From a bacterium (lineage in GTDB: Bacteria; Patescibacteriota; Doudnabacteria; UBA920), in the NCBI GenBank assembly GCA_021791515.1, contig JAJYWK010000046.1, positions 1 through 38,611 of the forward strand: 38,611 bases of DNA. The letters run 5' to 3'. The translations under genes and the position numbers were made by a program. Positions 16,286-24,852 of the stretch are shown here, in pieces. The notes beneath the pieces were generated by a model. It saw only the letters and a list, made by a program, of their open reading frames with translations. It was not told where the DNA came from and did no database searches. Every line of letters starts with the position of its first letter. Position 1 is the stretch's first letter.

Positions 16286-16335
16286 GTTATTAATTTTTGT
16301 TTGTTTTTCACGGCAATCCTCAAAGTTATAATATA

Positions 16336-16364
16336 ATAGTATACTTTCGTTCACCCATTGTCAA
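16336..16364 (-). promoter_or_regulatory. Promoter of the methyltransferase
   Basis: Read on the minus strand: TTGACA (16359-16364), 17 bp, TACTAT (16336-16341). Transcription would start near 16329, which decides the ATG at 16285 over the upstream GTG. Confidence 0.7.
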
Positions 16365-16389
16365 CCCCCCCCTTGTGGATAAATAAAAC

Positions 16390-16405
16390 AGCCTCTGCTG
16401 AGGCT
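16390..16405 (-). terminator. Terminator after ppsA
   Basis: AGCCTC and GAGGCT pair around TGCT; T-rich sequence flanks both sides. It lies 37 bases past the PEP synthase stop. Confidence 0.6.
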
Positions 16406-16441
16406 ATTTTATCACTTTTTTTAACTTATTACCACCATTTC

Positions 16442-18910
16442 TTATCTCCCAATCTTCTCTTCCACTTCCTTAATCTTCAAAGTGCCTTTTAGTACTGTAT
16501 CGGGGTTTAATGATATTGAATCGATTCCCAAGCCAACCAAGAATTCCCCAAAGTCAGGAAAATCCGAAGGCCCCTGGCCGCAAATGCCGACTTTAAGGCC
16601 TCTGGCATGAGCTTCTTTAATTAACATTTCAATTAACTTAAGCACTGATTTGTTGCGCTCGTTGCCAACGTGGGCGATTAATTTACTGTCGCGGTCAAGC
16701 CCCAAAGTGCATTGGGTTAAATCGTTGGAGCCGATGGAGAAGCCGTCAAAAATTTCCGCGAATTCGTCTACCTGCAAAATATTGGAGGGAATTTCCGCCA
16801 TTACCCAAATCTCCATCGGTTCAACCGGCTCGCCATTTTTCTTTTTGGCTCGCTGCTCGGGCGTAATGCGGGAAGTAAGGCCGTTTTTATTAATTTCTTC
16901 TATAACTTTCTTACCCTCTTCCGGCGTGCGGCAGAACGGAATCATTACGCTTAAATTCCAAAGACCCATTTCCTCGCGCACCTTTTTAACCGCCTTGCAT
17001 TCCAAAGCAAACGCGTCCTGGAAATTTGGGTCATAATAGCGGCTCGCTCCGCGCCAGCCGAGCATCGGATTTTCTTCTATCGGTTCATACAATTTGCCGC
17101 CAATTAAATTGGCGTATTCGTTGCTCTTAAAATCGCTAAAACGGAGCAATACGTCGTACGGATAAAAAGCGGCAGAAAGCTGAGCCACGCCGTAGGCAAA
17201 CTTGTCCAAATAATACTGAACCTTATCGCTATAACCAATGGTTAACTCGTCAATTTGTTTTTTGACTGTTTCGTCGGTTAAAGTGTTGTAGTTAATTAAG
17301 GCTTTAGGATGGATTTTGATAAAGTTGGAAATGACGAATTCCACGCGGGCGAGTCCTACGCCTTTGTTGGGCGTAAAAGAATGGCTAAAAGCCAATTCCG
17401 GGTCTGCGGCAATCATTTTAATGTCTACTTTGGGAGCTTGAAAATTGGTTAGATCCGTGCGGTTAACCTGAAACTTTAAAAGTCCCTCGTAAATTTTTCC
17501 CACTTCCCCTTCTGCGCAGGAAACAGTAATTTCCTGGCCGGACTTGAGCACCTGCGTTGCGGTGCCTGTGCCTACCACGGCCGGAATTCCAAGTTCGCGG
17601 GACACAATGGCGGCGTGCGAGGTTCTGCCTCCGCTGTTGGTTACAATAGCCGAAGCGATTTTCATAATCGGCTCCCAGTCAGGGTCGGTAATATCAGTAA
17701 CCAATACTTCGCCTTTTTGAAATTCCGAAATTTGGGTGGCGTCTTTAATAAAGTGGGCTTTGCCCGCGCCGATTTTCGCGCCGACCGCGGCGCCCTGGCA
17801 AAGTACCTTGCCTTTTTCCAGCATTACGAATTCTTCCAATACCGTGGCGGACTTTCTGGCCTGCACGGTCTCCGGCCTGGCCTGCACTATAAACAATTCC
17901 TGCCTCTCGCCGTCAAACGCCCATTCAATATCCATTGGACGCTGATAATGCTCTTCGATAATTACAGCCCACTTTGAAAGCTTTAATATCTGTTCATCGT
18001 TCAGCACAAAACGGTGTCTGTCCTCTGCCGCCACCGGCAACTCCTTGGTAGAGCCGGTACCTTCCGATGCGTAAATTAACTTTTTTTCCTTGCTGCCTAA
18101 TTTTTTGCTGATGATTGGCTTAAACCCCGTCTTTAAAGTTGGCTTAAAAACTTTATATTCATCCGGCGTCACCACGCCTTTTACCACAAATTCGCCCAAA
18201 CCCCAGGACGCGTTAATTAATACCAAATCTTTAAAACCGCTTTCCGTATCCAAAGTAAAAATAACCCCGCTGGCGCCTCTGTCCGAACGGGCCATTTTTT
18301 GCACCGCGACTGACAGCTTAACCTGGAAGTGGTCAAATTTTTGATCCACGCGGTAAGAAATAGCGCGGTTAGTAAATAAGGAAGCAAACGCTTTTTTAAT
18401 GGCCTCCAACAATTCATGGTCTCCGCGCACATTTAAATAACTTTCCTGCTGGCCGGCAAAGGAAGCGTCCGGCAAATCTTCGGCCGTGGCGCTTGAGCGA
18501 ACCGCAACATCTAGTTCATGCGAAGACAAATTTAATTTTTTGCCCAGCTCGGCAAACGCGGATTTAATTTCTTTTTCTAAATCCGCAGGAAAATTGGCCT
18601 CTAAAATCAATTGCCTGACTTTTTGCCCCTTATCTTCCAGCTGTTTAATATCGTGGGTATTTAGGTCTGCCAAAATGTCCTTAATTTTCTGGTCCAGCAC
18701 GTTTTCTTTTATAAAATGCGCGTAAGAAGCGGCTGTTACGGCAAAACCATAAGGCACGGAAATTTGTTCGCCTTTAAAAAGACCGCTTTCGGCCTTGGTT
18801 AAATTCTGGTACATTTCTCCCAAATTAGCGTTTTTTCCACCCACCAAATGGACGTCTTCTTTCTTAATTTCATCAAACCACAAAATAAACGCACTATCTC
18901 TGTTATCCAT
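16442..18910 (-). CDS. ppsA: Phosphoenolpyruvate synthase
   Basis: An 822-residue enzyme making PEP, AMP and phosphate from pyruvate, ATP and water. The N-terminal ATP-grasp-like domain has VGGKNANLGEMY (residues 23-34) and VRSSATAEDLPDASFAGQQ. The swivelling domain has GGRTSHAAIVSRELGIPAV with the phosphorylated His near residue 430. The C-terminal barrel has GSNDLTQ and VGICGQGPSDFPDF with the catalytic Cys near 777. This set separates it from pyruvate phosphate dikinase, which is longer and has a different His loop. Next to pyruvate kinase it allows flow both ways between PEP and pyruvate. Confidence 0.95.
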   Translation of the reverse strand: MDNRDSAFILWFDEIKKEDVHLVGGKNANLGEMYQNLTKAESGLFKGEQISVPYGFAVTAASYAHFIKENVLDQKIKDILADLNTHDIKQLEDKGQKVRQLILEANFPADLEKEIKSAFAELGKKLNLSSHELDVAVRSSATAEDLPDASFAGQQESYLNVRGDHELLEAIKKAFASLFTNRAISYRVDQKFDHFQVKLSVAVQKMARSDRGASGVIFTLDTESGFKDLVLINASWGLGEFVVKGVVTPDEYKVFKPTLKTGFKPIISKKLGSKEKKLIYASEGTGSTKELPVAAEDRHRFVLNDEQILKLSKWAVIIEEHYQRPMDIEWAFDGERQELFIVQARPETVQARKSATVLEEFVMLEKGKVLCQGAAVGAKIGAGKAHFIKDATQISEFQKGEVLVTDITDPDWEPIMKIASAIVTNSGGRTSHAAIVSRELGIPAVVGTGTATQVLKSGQEITVSCAEGEVGKIYEGLLKFQVNRTDLTNFQAPKVDIKMIAADPELAFSHSFTPNKGVGLARVEFVISNFIKIHPKALINYNTLTDETVKKQIDELTIGYSDKVQYYLDKFAYGVAQLSAAFYPYDVLLRFSDFKSNEYANLIGGKLYEPIEENPMLGWRGASRYYDPNFQDAFALECKAVKKVREEMGLWNLSVMIPFCRTPEEGKKVIEEINKNGLTSRITPEQRAKKKNGEPVEPMEIWVMAEIPSNILQVDEFAEIFDGFSIGSNDLTQCTLGLDRDSKLIAHVGNERNKSVLKLIEMLIKEAHARGLKVGICGQGPSDFPDFGEFLVGLGIDSISLNPDTVLKGTLKIKEVEEKIGR

Positions 18911-19004
18911 ATATGATAAAGTATGATAATTATTGTGCTTTGATTATAGCACACATTAAAGCCATTTTAAACCCGGAGCATAACCTCGGATTTTATATCC
19001 GCGT

Positions 19005-19066
19005 TATCAGATTTTTATCTGCGCCCGCCTGCAACGCTATGCGTAACATTGCGGGCAGGTATCTGC
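19005..19066. repeat. Palindromic sequence after the pyruvate kinase gene
   Basis: GCCCGC...GCGGGC encloses GCAACGC/GCGT and related short stems; TCAGAT/ATCTG words flank it. It lies directly after the pyruvate kinase stop and may help end transcription. Confidence 0.4.
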
Positions 19067-19068
19067 GA

Positions 19069-20460
19069 TCAGACTGTCTTTACTTCCACCAAATTTAGGT
19101 TCTCTTTTTGGCCCAAAGGCTCGCCCGTTACCACCACAATTTTCTCGCCTCTCTTGGCAAGTTTTTTTGCTCTTACCATCTGCGTCATTTTTTTCATTAA
19201 ATCTTCGAAATTCTTAAATTCAGGTATGATAGCCCCTTCCACGCCCCAGATCATATTAATTTGCCTTAGAGTTTTTGCCTTGGGGGTAAGCATTAACAAA
19301 TGCTGATGATACGGCCTTTCGTGCGCCACCTCGCGAGCGGTAAAGCCGCTATCGGTTGCGCCAACAATTACTTTTGCATTGGTATGCATAGCTAAATCGT
19401 AAACACCCTCGGCCACGGCCTCAACTTTGGTAACCACTTTGTCGGAAAGATGTTTATGCATCGGTAGAAACGCGCTTTTCTCTGTAGTCTCAATTATCCT
19501 GGCCATTTCCGCGACCGCCTTAACCGGGAATTTGCCAAAAGCCGACTCACCGGAAAGCATCACGCAATCAGCTTGGTCAATTACCGCGTTGGCAACATCG
19601 CTAACTTCCGCCCTGGTGGGGCGAGGGTTTCGTATCATACTGTCCAGCATTTGCGTGGCCACAATTACGGGTTTTGAGGCCTTGAGGCATTTTTGAATAA
19701 TGGTTTTTTGGATAATCGGTACCTGGTTTTCCGGCATTTCCACTCCCAAATCCCCGCGCGCGACCATTACGGCATCCGCCTCTCTTAAGACCGAATCAAA
19801 ATTCTTTACCGCCTCAGGTTTTTCTATTTTGGCAATAATTTTCGGTGGAATTAAATTTTTTGGATTATACTTTAAGATCAATTTTCTTAAATTTTTCACA
19901 TCCTGGACGTTTCGCACAAAAGACAAAGCTATATAATCAACATCTGCCTTAAGGCCAAACTTTAAGTCCTGGATGTCTTTTTCTCCCAAGATAGGAATTT
20001 TTAATTTCGTGCGCGGCAAATTCACGCCTTTATGGGATTGGATTTTGCCCGGGGAAAGCGCAATACAATAAATTTTTCCCCTTGTGATTTTTTCCACTTC
20101 CAGTTCAATTAAACCATCCTCAATAAGTATTCTTTGCTTAGGGCGGATAGATTTCATTACGTCCAAATCCAATTTAAAATCCTGGCCAATTATTACAGTC
20201 TGTCCGACTTTTACTAAAAGAGGCTGTTTCATTTCCAAAACGCGGATTTTTGGCCCGTGCAAATCCTGGATAATGGTGATTGTGGTATTCAACTTTTTAG
20301 CCACGCTGCGAATATTGTGGATAAGCAAAGCATGGTTTTCGTGGTCACCGTGGGAAAAATTAAGCCGCGCCACGTTCATCCCCGCCTTAACCATTTCGGT
20401 TAAAGTTTTAATGGATTGGGAAGTGGGCCCAAGCGTGCAGACAATTTTTGTCTTTTTCAT
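19069..20460 (-). CDS. pyk: Pyruvate kinase
   Basis: A 463-residue pyruvate kinase. The barrel opens with KIVCTLGPTSQS (residues 4-15) and NVARLNFSHGDHENH, then shows IAKIEKPEAV, MVARGDLGVEMP, KPVIVATQMLDSM and the CVMLSGESAFGKFPVKAV block. The B domain lies between about residues 70 and 165. Length is normal for the short bacterial form without an extra C-terminal domain. It produces ATP and pyruvate from PEP. Same strand as PEP synthase but separated by 158 bases, so probably its own unit. Confidence 0.96.
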   Translation of the reverse strand: MKKTKIVCTLGPTSQSIKTLTEMVKAGMNVARLNFSHGDHENHALLIHNIRSVAKKLNTTITIIQDLHGPKIRVLEMKQPLLVKVGQTVIIGQDFKLDLDVMKSIRPKQRILIEDGLIELEVEKITRGKIYCIALSPGKIQSHKGVNLPRTKLKIPILGEKDIQDLKFGLKADVDYIALSFVRNVQDVKNLRKLILKYNPKNLIPPKIIAKIEKPEAVKNFDSVLREADAVMVARGDLGVEMPENQVPIIQKTIIQKCLKASKPVIVATQMLDSMIRNPRPTRAEVSDVANAVIDQADCVMLSGESAFGKFPVKAVAEMARIIETTEKSAFLPMHKHLSDKVVTKVEAVAEGVYDLAMHTNAKVIVGATDSGFTAREVAHERPYHQHLLMLTPKAKTLRQINMIWGVEGAIIPEFKNFEDLMKKMTQMVRAKKLAKRGEKIVVVTGEPLGQKENLNLVEVKTV

Positions 20461-20660
20461 AAATTTGGAGAATTAGAGAACTAGAAAATTAGTGAGTTAG
20501 GTTTTCAGATTTTTAAATTTCAATTTGATAATTAATGCGCTAAGTATTTTTTCACTTCACTTATTAAATTAAAGGCTTCGTTGATCTTTACCAAACAACC
20601 AATTCCTTATAGGTTTTTATCTTTGGCATAAATCTAATTCTCTGACTAGCTAATTCTCTA
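20461..20660. repeat. Word-type inverted repeat (AATTAG/CTAATT)
   Basis: Near the pyk start are AGAATTAGAGAACTAG and AAAATTAGTGAGTTAG; near the phosphatase stop are CTAATTCTCT and CTAGCTAATTCTCT. The two arms are degenerate tandem words and each other's complements. The right arm runs into the last codons of the phosphatase gene. Confidence 0.5.
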
Positions 20661-21297
20661 TTTCTCTCTTATTTACTCCCACTGTTTCCCTAATAAAAAA
20701 ATCAACCCCATCGGACTCAATCATGCAATAACCGGTATTTTCAATTGAGCCGGCCGGCAGTTCATCGTAATTAGCAAAGCCCAAATGCATTAGCATCGCC
20801 CGCATAATTGAGCCGTGCACCACCACGCAAATCGTTTGGCCCAAATAGGTTACGGCTACTTCTCTTAAAAAGGTCATCAGCCTCCAGGCAATGTCATCAT
20901 CACTCTCATAGCCGTAATTCATTTTGGAAGCGCGCTTGCCTTCTTCCGTCAGTGTTTTACGCCACTCTATCATATGCCTGCTCTCTTCCATCACCTCTTT
21001 GGTCGGTCGGCCTTCCCAATCCCCGAAACACCTTTCGCGAATTAACCTGGCAGTATTGACTGCCAACTTCCTGTCAGCCGCAATAACTTCCGCCGTCCGC
21101 TTTGCTCTAACAAGATCGGAAGAAAATATGGCGTCAAAATGGATGTGTTTTAAGGTCTCCGCGCGCTCTTTGGCCTGTTTTTCGCCCACAGGCGTCAACG
21201 GACTGTCAAAATGCCCGGAAACTATTTCTTGTTCGTTAGCTTCTGTCTGGCCGTGCCTGACAATGTAAAATTTAGTATAATTTTCAGATTTTTGCAT
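20650..21297 (-). CDS. Histidine phosphatase family protein (phosphoglycerate-mutase-like)
   Basis: A 215-residue member of the histidine phosphatase superfamily. The phospho-acceptor motif is IVRHGQTEAN (His about residue 15), followed by FSSDLVRAKRTAE, the RERCFGDWEG block and the second catalytic His in VVVHGSIMRAML. The family includes cofactor-dependent phosphoglycerate mutase, CobC-like and broad phosphatases. Position beside pyruvate kinase makes a glycolytic role tempting, but the motifs do not settle it. Confidence 0.82.
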   Translation of the reverse strand: MQKSENYTKFYIVRHGQTEANEQEIVSGHFDSPLTPVGEKQAKERAETLKHIHFDAIFSSDLVRAKRTAEVIAADRKLAVNTARLIRERCFGDWEGRPTKEVMEESRHMIEWRKTLTEEGKRASKMNYGYESDDDIAWRLMTFLREVAVTYLGQTICVVVHGSIMRAMLMHLGFANYDELPAGSIENTGYCMIESDGVDFFIRETVGVNKREIEN

Positions 21298-21423
21298 CTG
21301 TTTTATTATAGCAGAAATGTTAAAACAAACTAGTTTGCTTGGGCTTTTTTAATAACTTTTCCCTCTCTGCCTCGCTAAAAACCCCACACCAATTATTATC
21401 AATTAATTTGAACAACTTAATTA

Positions 21424-22728
21424 TTAAAATAGGCTCCTTTGGGTGTTTGGACGAGAATTGGTGTTGGGGTAAATATGGATTTTTCCAAACACGCCGTCAT
21501 ACCCGCCTTCCACATGCGCATTGCCTTGCCTAACTCTTATAACCGCTTCCGCAATTTCTTTATTTCCTAATTTCTCAATTTCCTCTTTGGTTAAATCTAA
21601 TAATATACCAAACTCTGTGTTCCGACCCGCCGATTCACCGACCCGCCGATTCACCATTTGCTCATACATCTCCATAACCTTCTTGCTCTGCGTGCCAACT
21701 TCCAAAACATCCGCGATTACCTCTTCCAACGGAATTACGCTTTTAAAAGGAATTGAGCGGGGCGGAACCAAACCGTACGCCCGATCAGCCAAATCTTCCA
21801 CGCGGTTTAAAACACCAACCAAAAGTTTTTTTCCGCATACCGGGCATACGCCGCCCAATTTTTTGGTTTGCTGGGGCAAGCAACTGAATTTGCAATCCCT
21901 GTGCCCGTCTAAATGATATTTCCCCTCTTCGGGGAAAAATTCAATAGTGAATAAAAACCTTTTCGGGTCTTTGCTGTAAAGCGCGGCTATTATTTCCGCA
22001 TACGATAATTTGTTTTCATCAATTTCCAGCACGTTCGCTTCCCTGCCTAACTTTCTTAAGCTATGCGCGTCGGAATTGGAAGTTAGGGAATATTTATCAA
22101 GGTTCGATATCTGCCAATTCATCTTCGGGTCGCTTGATAAACCGGTTTCAATGGCCTTAATGTACTTGGCTTGGTTGCCAAAAGCCTCCTCAATGGAATT
22201 AAAACCCGACAGACTGCCAAACACTCCAAAGTGCGGCGTCCAGGCATGAGCGGGAACGACTTCGGCGCGCTCTGATGAATCTTTAACTATCTTAACTAAA
22301 TCATCGCAGTGTATTCCCATAATCGGCCGGCCATCTGCCTTTAGATTCGCCCCGCGCTTTTCCAGCCCCGCGATAATTTTATCCACCGCCGCAAAATCCG
22401 GCGCCCAAATCATATTGTGCACGCGACGCACTTTGTCGCCCTGTTTGTAGATACTTGATACTTCCGCCGTCAACATAAACCTGGCAGAGGGGACACCTCT
22501 GGAAAGAGGTGCCCCCTCTGCTCCACGCAACTGATAAAGTCCGGGACTGGTTTCCTCCAAAGCTTCTTTCAATTCCAAAAGCCATTTTGGATGCGTAAAA
22601 TCCCCAGTGCCAATAACACTAATGCCTTTTTTGTCAGACCAAGCGCCTATATTTTTTGGCGTTAACTCCTGTGAACATGCACGGCTGTATTTTGAATGTA
22701 TTTGTAAATCAGCAATGATACGCATCAT
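21424..22728 (-). CDS. Endonuclease Q family (PHP-domain DNA repair nuclease)
   Basis: A 434-residue PHP-fold protein of the EndoQ/TIGR00375 type. The N-terminus ADLQIHSKYSRACSQ is the metal-binding start of a PHP domain; GTGDFTHP, GIHCDD, AHAWTPHF and NSDAHS add further metal ligands. A zinc module follows (FSCLPQQ...GGVCPVCGKKL, about residues 286-310). EndoQ nicks DNA 5' of deaminated bases such as uracil and hypoxanthine; it is known from archaea and some bacteria. Two repeats lie in frame inside it: a palindrome at 22484-22521 and a 16-bp tandem duplication at 21623-21654. ATG 22728 is preferred to TTG 22740. Confidence 0.85.
   Translation of the reverse strand: MMRIIADLQIHSKYSRACSQELTPKNIGAWSDKKGISVIGTGDFTHPKWLLELKEALEETSPGLYQLRGAEGAPLSRGVPSARFMLTAEVSSIYKQGDKVRRVHNMIWAPDFAAVDKIIAGLEKRGANLKADGRPIMGIHCDDLVKIVKDSSERAEVVPAHAWTPHFGVFGSLSGFNSIEEAFGNQAKYIKAIETGLSSDPKMNWQISNLDKYSLTSNSDAHSLRKLGREANVLEIDENKLSYAEIIAALYSKDPKRFLFTIEFFPEEGKYHLDGHRDCKFSCLPQQTKKLGGVCPVCGKKLLVGVLNRVEDLADRAYGLVPPRSIPFKSVIPLEEVIADVLEVGTQSKKVMEMYEQMVNRRVGESAGRNTEFGILLDLTKEEIEKLGNKEIAEAVIRVRQGNAHVEGGYDGVFGKIHIYPNTNSRPNTQRSLF
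21623..21654. repeat. 16-bp tandem duplication inside endoQ
   Basis: CGACCCGCCGATTCAC occurs twice head to tail near the 3' end of the endonuclease Q gene. The reading frame stays open even though 16 is not a multiple of three. Confidence 0.75.
22484..22521. repeat. Palindromic element inside endoQ
   Basis: GCAGAGGGG (22484-22492) pairs with CCCCTCTGC (22513-22521) and CACCTCT (22494-22500) with AGAGGTG (22505-22511). It is translated as GAEGAPLSRGVPSA between GLYQLR and the conserved FMLTAEVSSIY strand, a place where the family normally has a short loop. Confidence 0.65.
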
Positions 22729-22739
22729 ATTAGTTAACA

Positions 22740-22855
22740 ATTAATTTCTACTTTATTTCTATTAATTTCCATTTATTTCCTGAAATTCATTGAAATTAGC
22801 TCGTCTTCCAAACTCGCGAAATAAATAGAAATTGGAACGCTAACTACTACCATTA
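22740..22855. repeat. Word-type repeat (AATTTC/GAAATT)
   Basis: The endoQ-suhB spacer holds several copies of ATTTCTA/ATTTCC and their complements (GAAATTCATTGAAATTAGC, ATAGAAATT). It sits between divergent genes, so both promoters must lie in or beside it; none is clear enough to name. Confidence 0.4.
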
Positions 22856-22883
22856 TATCACTTTTTCCTGTATAATAAACGTT

Positions 22884-23657
22884 ATGAATAAGCCTGATAA
22901 ATACCTAAAGATAGCGATAAAAGCCGCTAAGCAAAGCGGCAAAATTTTTGTCCGCCATTTTGGCAAAATCAAAGACTACAAGCAAAAAAACAACGACCCG
23001 CGCAACTTGGTTACGGCCATAGATTTAAAAATTGAAAAAAATATTAAGGCGTGCATCCACCGCCACTTTCCCGATCATCAACTTATGGGCGAAGAATTCG
23101 GTTGGCAAACGTCTGCAAAAAAAACCGGATTTAAATGGTACATTGATCCAATTGACGGCACCTCCAACTATATTCAAGGACTTCCTTTAGCTTGTATTTC
23201 CATAGCCTTGTGGGATGAATTCGGGCCCTTAGTAGCCGTAGTTTACAATCCGCTATTAAAACAGGTCTATACGGCCCAAAGGGGCAAGGGCGCGTATTTA
23301 AACGGCAAAAAAATAAAAGTTTCAAAAGTTAAAAGTTTCTCAGGCGCGTTTGGCTCCATTGGCTGGGTGGAACGTTCAAACGGCGTTAAACTTTTTGCCA
23401 AAATTATTCGCGTTTGCCGCAAAGTCAGAGGCCTGGCCACAAGCGCGCTTCAAACCTGTATGGTCGGCAACGGAATTTTAGATTTTTACGTAACACGAGA
23501 TTTACACATTTGGGATTTTGCCGCGGCCATATTGATTGTTAAGGAAGCCGGCGGCCAGGTCACCGATTTTCAAGGACGGTCCTTAACTGAAAACAGCAGC
23601 GGCATTGTGGCAAGCAACGGCAAATTCCATAATGAGATATTAAAAACTATCAAATAA
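22884..23657 (+). CDS. suhB: Inositol-monophosphatase family protein
   Basis: A 257-residue Mg-dependent phosphatase of the IMPase superfamily. The metal-binding motifs are GEEFGW, WYIDPIDGTSNYIQG (about residues 89-103) and HIWDFAAAILIVKEAGGQV (about 212-230). These fit SuhB-type inositol-1-phosphatase, but histidinol-phosphate, fructose-bisphosphate and PAP phosphatases share them, so the substrate is open. It is a single plus-strand gene between minus-strand neighbours, ended by a very strong palindrome. Confidence 0.85.
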   Translation: MNKPDKYLKIAIKAAKQSGKIFVRHFGKIKDYKQKNNDPRNLVTAIDLKIEKNIKACIHRHFPDHQLMGEEFGWQTSAKKTGFKWYIDPIDGTSNYIQGLPLACISIALWDEFGPLVAVVYNPLLKQVYTAQRGKGAYLNGKKIKVSKVKSFSGAFGSIGWVERSNGVKLFAKIIRVCRKVRGLATSALQTCMVGNGILDFYVTRDLHIWDFAAAILIVKEAGGQVTDFQGRSLTENSSGIVASNGKFHNEILKTIK

Positions 23658-23677
23658 CAGCTAGCGACAAATCTTAA

Positions 23678-23714
23678 CAATAATGCCCATTGCGCAGCGC
23701 AATGGGCATTATTG
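23678..23714. terminator. Bidirectional terminator, perfect 18-bp palindrome
   Basis: CAATAATGCCCATTGCGC (23678-23695) is followed after one base by its exact complement (23697-23714). It stands between the convergent suhB and gap genes and can stop both. Confidence 0.85.
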
Positions 23715-23730
23715 TATTTTTGTCATTCTT

Positions 23731-24774
23731 TTAATTTTTGTCATTTTTGGCAATGACTCTTGCCATATGCTCTAAAACATACACCATCTGCTGCACATAC
23801 CCCCATTCGTTATCGTACCAGGCCAAAAGCGATAGCAAATTGCCGTCAATTACATCGGTGGAAAGCAAATCCACAATCGCGCCATTGGGGTTGCCGCGAA
23901 AGTCGGAAGATACCAGCGGCAAATTACAAACCGCCAAATGTTTTTTTAATTCCCCGCCTGCGGCTTTTTCAAACGCCTTATTAACCGCCTCTTTGGTGGT
24001 TTTTTTCTTTAAAACCGCCGTCAAACAAACAATAGAAGGGTTTAAGGCCGGCACGCGCAGGGAAATTGCGGACATTTTTCCCTTTAAATGCGGATATAAT
24101 TTCGTAATGGTTTTACTCACACCCGAAGTGGTGGGAATAATAGACTGGCTGGCCGTGCGCGCCCTTCTTAAATCTTTATGAGAATTATCCAAAATGCTTT
24201 GGTCGGAAGTAAAAGCGTGAACCGTGTTAATAAAACCCTGTTTTACGCCAAAATTTTCTTCCAAAACTTTGGTTACCAAAGTGGAGCAGACAGTCGTACA
24301 GGAAGCGGCGGAAACAATTTTATGCTCCGCCGGCTTAAAAGTATTATGATTAGCCTTAATTACAAAAGTGGCATCCGGATCATCCATAGGCGCGGTGGCC
24401 AGCATAAACTTGGCGCCATCATTTAAATGTTTAACCGCTTTTTCCCGCTTGGTGTAAATTCCGGTTGCGTCAACCACAATATCCACACCCATTTTTTTCC
24501 ACGGCAACCTTCCGTCGTCGCTTGCCGAAACATAAGGAATGGATACATTATCAATCATCAGCTTATTATTTTTCACCCTCACATCCTTGTCCCAAATGCC
24601 GTAAGTGGTATCGTACTTAAGCAAATGCGCGTAGGTTTCAAGGCCGCTCCTGCTGTGCGCGCCGACAATTTGAAAATTTGGATTATTATATGCAATACGC
24701 AAAAAAATCCGGCCAATTCGCCCAAGGCCGTTAAGGACAACTTTAATTTTTTGTTTGGAGGATGATTTTGCCAT
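23731..24774 (-). CDS. gap: Glyceraldehyde-3-phosphate dehydrogenase, type I
   Basis: A 347-residue GAPDH, linking glyceraldehyde-3-phosphate and 1,3-bisphosphoglycerate. Features are LNGLGRIGRIFLR (residues 14-26), the catalytic SAASCTTVCSTL (Cys159), TVHAFTSDQ, RRARTASQSIIPT and WYDNEWGY. After the second beta strand the usual Asp (as in INDL) that favours NAD is replaced: the loop reads GAHSRSG, with Ser and Arg. That could permit NADP, by analogy with NADP-using forms. It is a single gene between two terminator-like regions. Confidence 0.96.
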   Translation of the reverse strand: MAKSSSKQKIKVVLNGLGRIGRIFLRIAYNNPNFQIVGAHSRSGLETYAHLLKYDTTYGIWDKDVRVKNNKLMIDNVSIPYVSASDDGRLPWKKMGVDIVVDATGIYTKREKAVKHLNDGAKFMLATAPMDDPDATFVIKANHNTFKPAEHKIVSAASCTTVCSTLVTKVLEENFGVKQGFINTVHAFTSDQSILDNSHKDLRRARTASQSIIPTTSGVSKTITKLYPHLKGKMSAISLRVPALNPSIVCLTAVLKKKTTKEAVNKAFEKAAGGELKKHLAVCNLPLVSSDFRGNPNGAIVDLLSTDVIDGNLLSLLAWYDNEWGYVQQMVYVLEHMARVIAKNDKN

Positions 24775-24852
24775 AGTTAGTCTAAAAAATTTAATTATAA
24801 ATTGATACTGAAATTAAAAAATTATTTTTACCCTGCCCTAATTTCCCAATTT

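Noticed and set aside
16286-16354. N-terminal extension of the methyltransferase from GTG 16354
   Set aside because: A TTGACA/TACTAT promoter lies across it and the transcript would start downstream of that codon.
13964-16440. Integration-type direct repeat of the tRNA-Ser 3' end flanking the restriction genes
   Set aside because: I looked for a second copy of the T-arm and acceptor sequence after the methyltransferase and found none, so no att sites are called.
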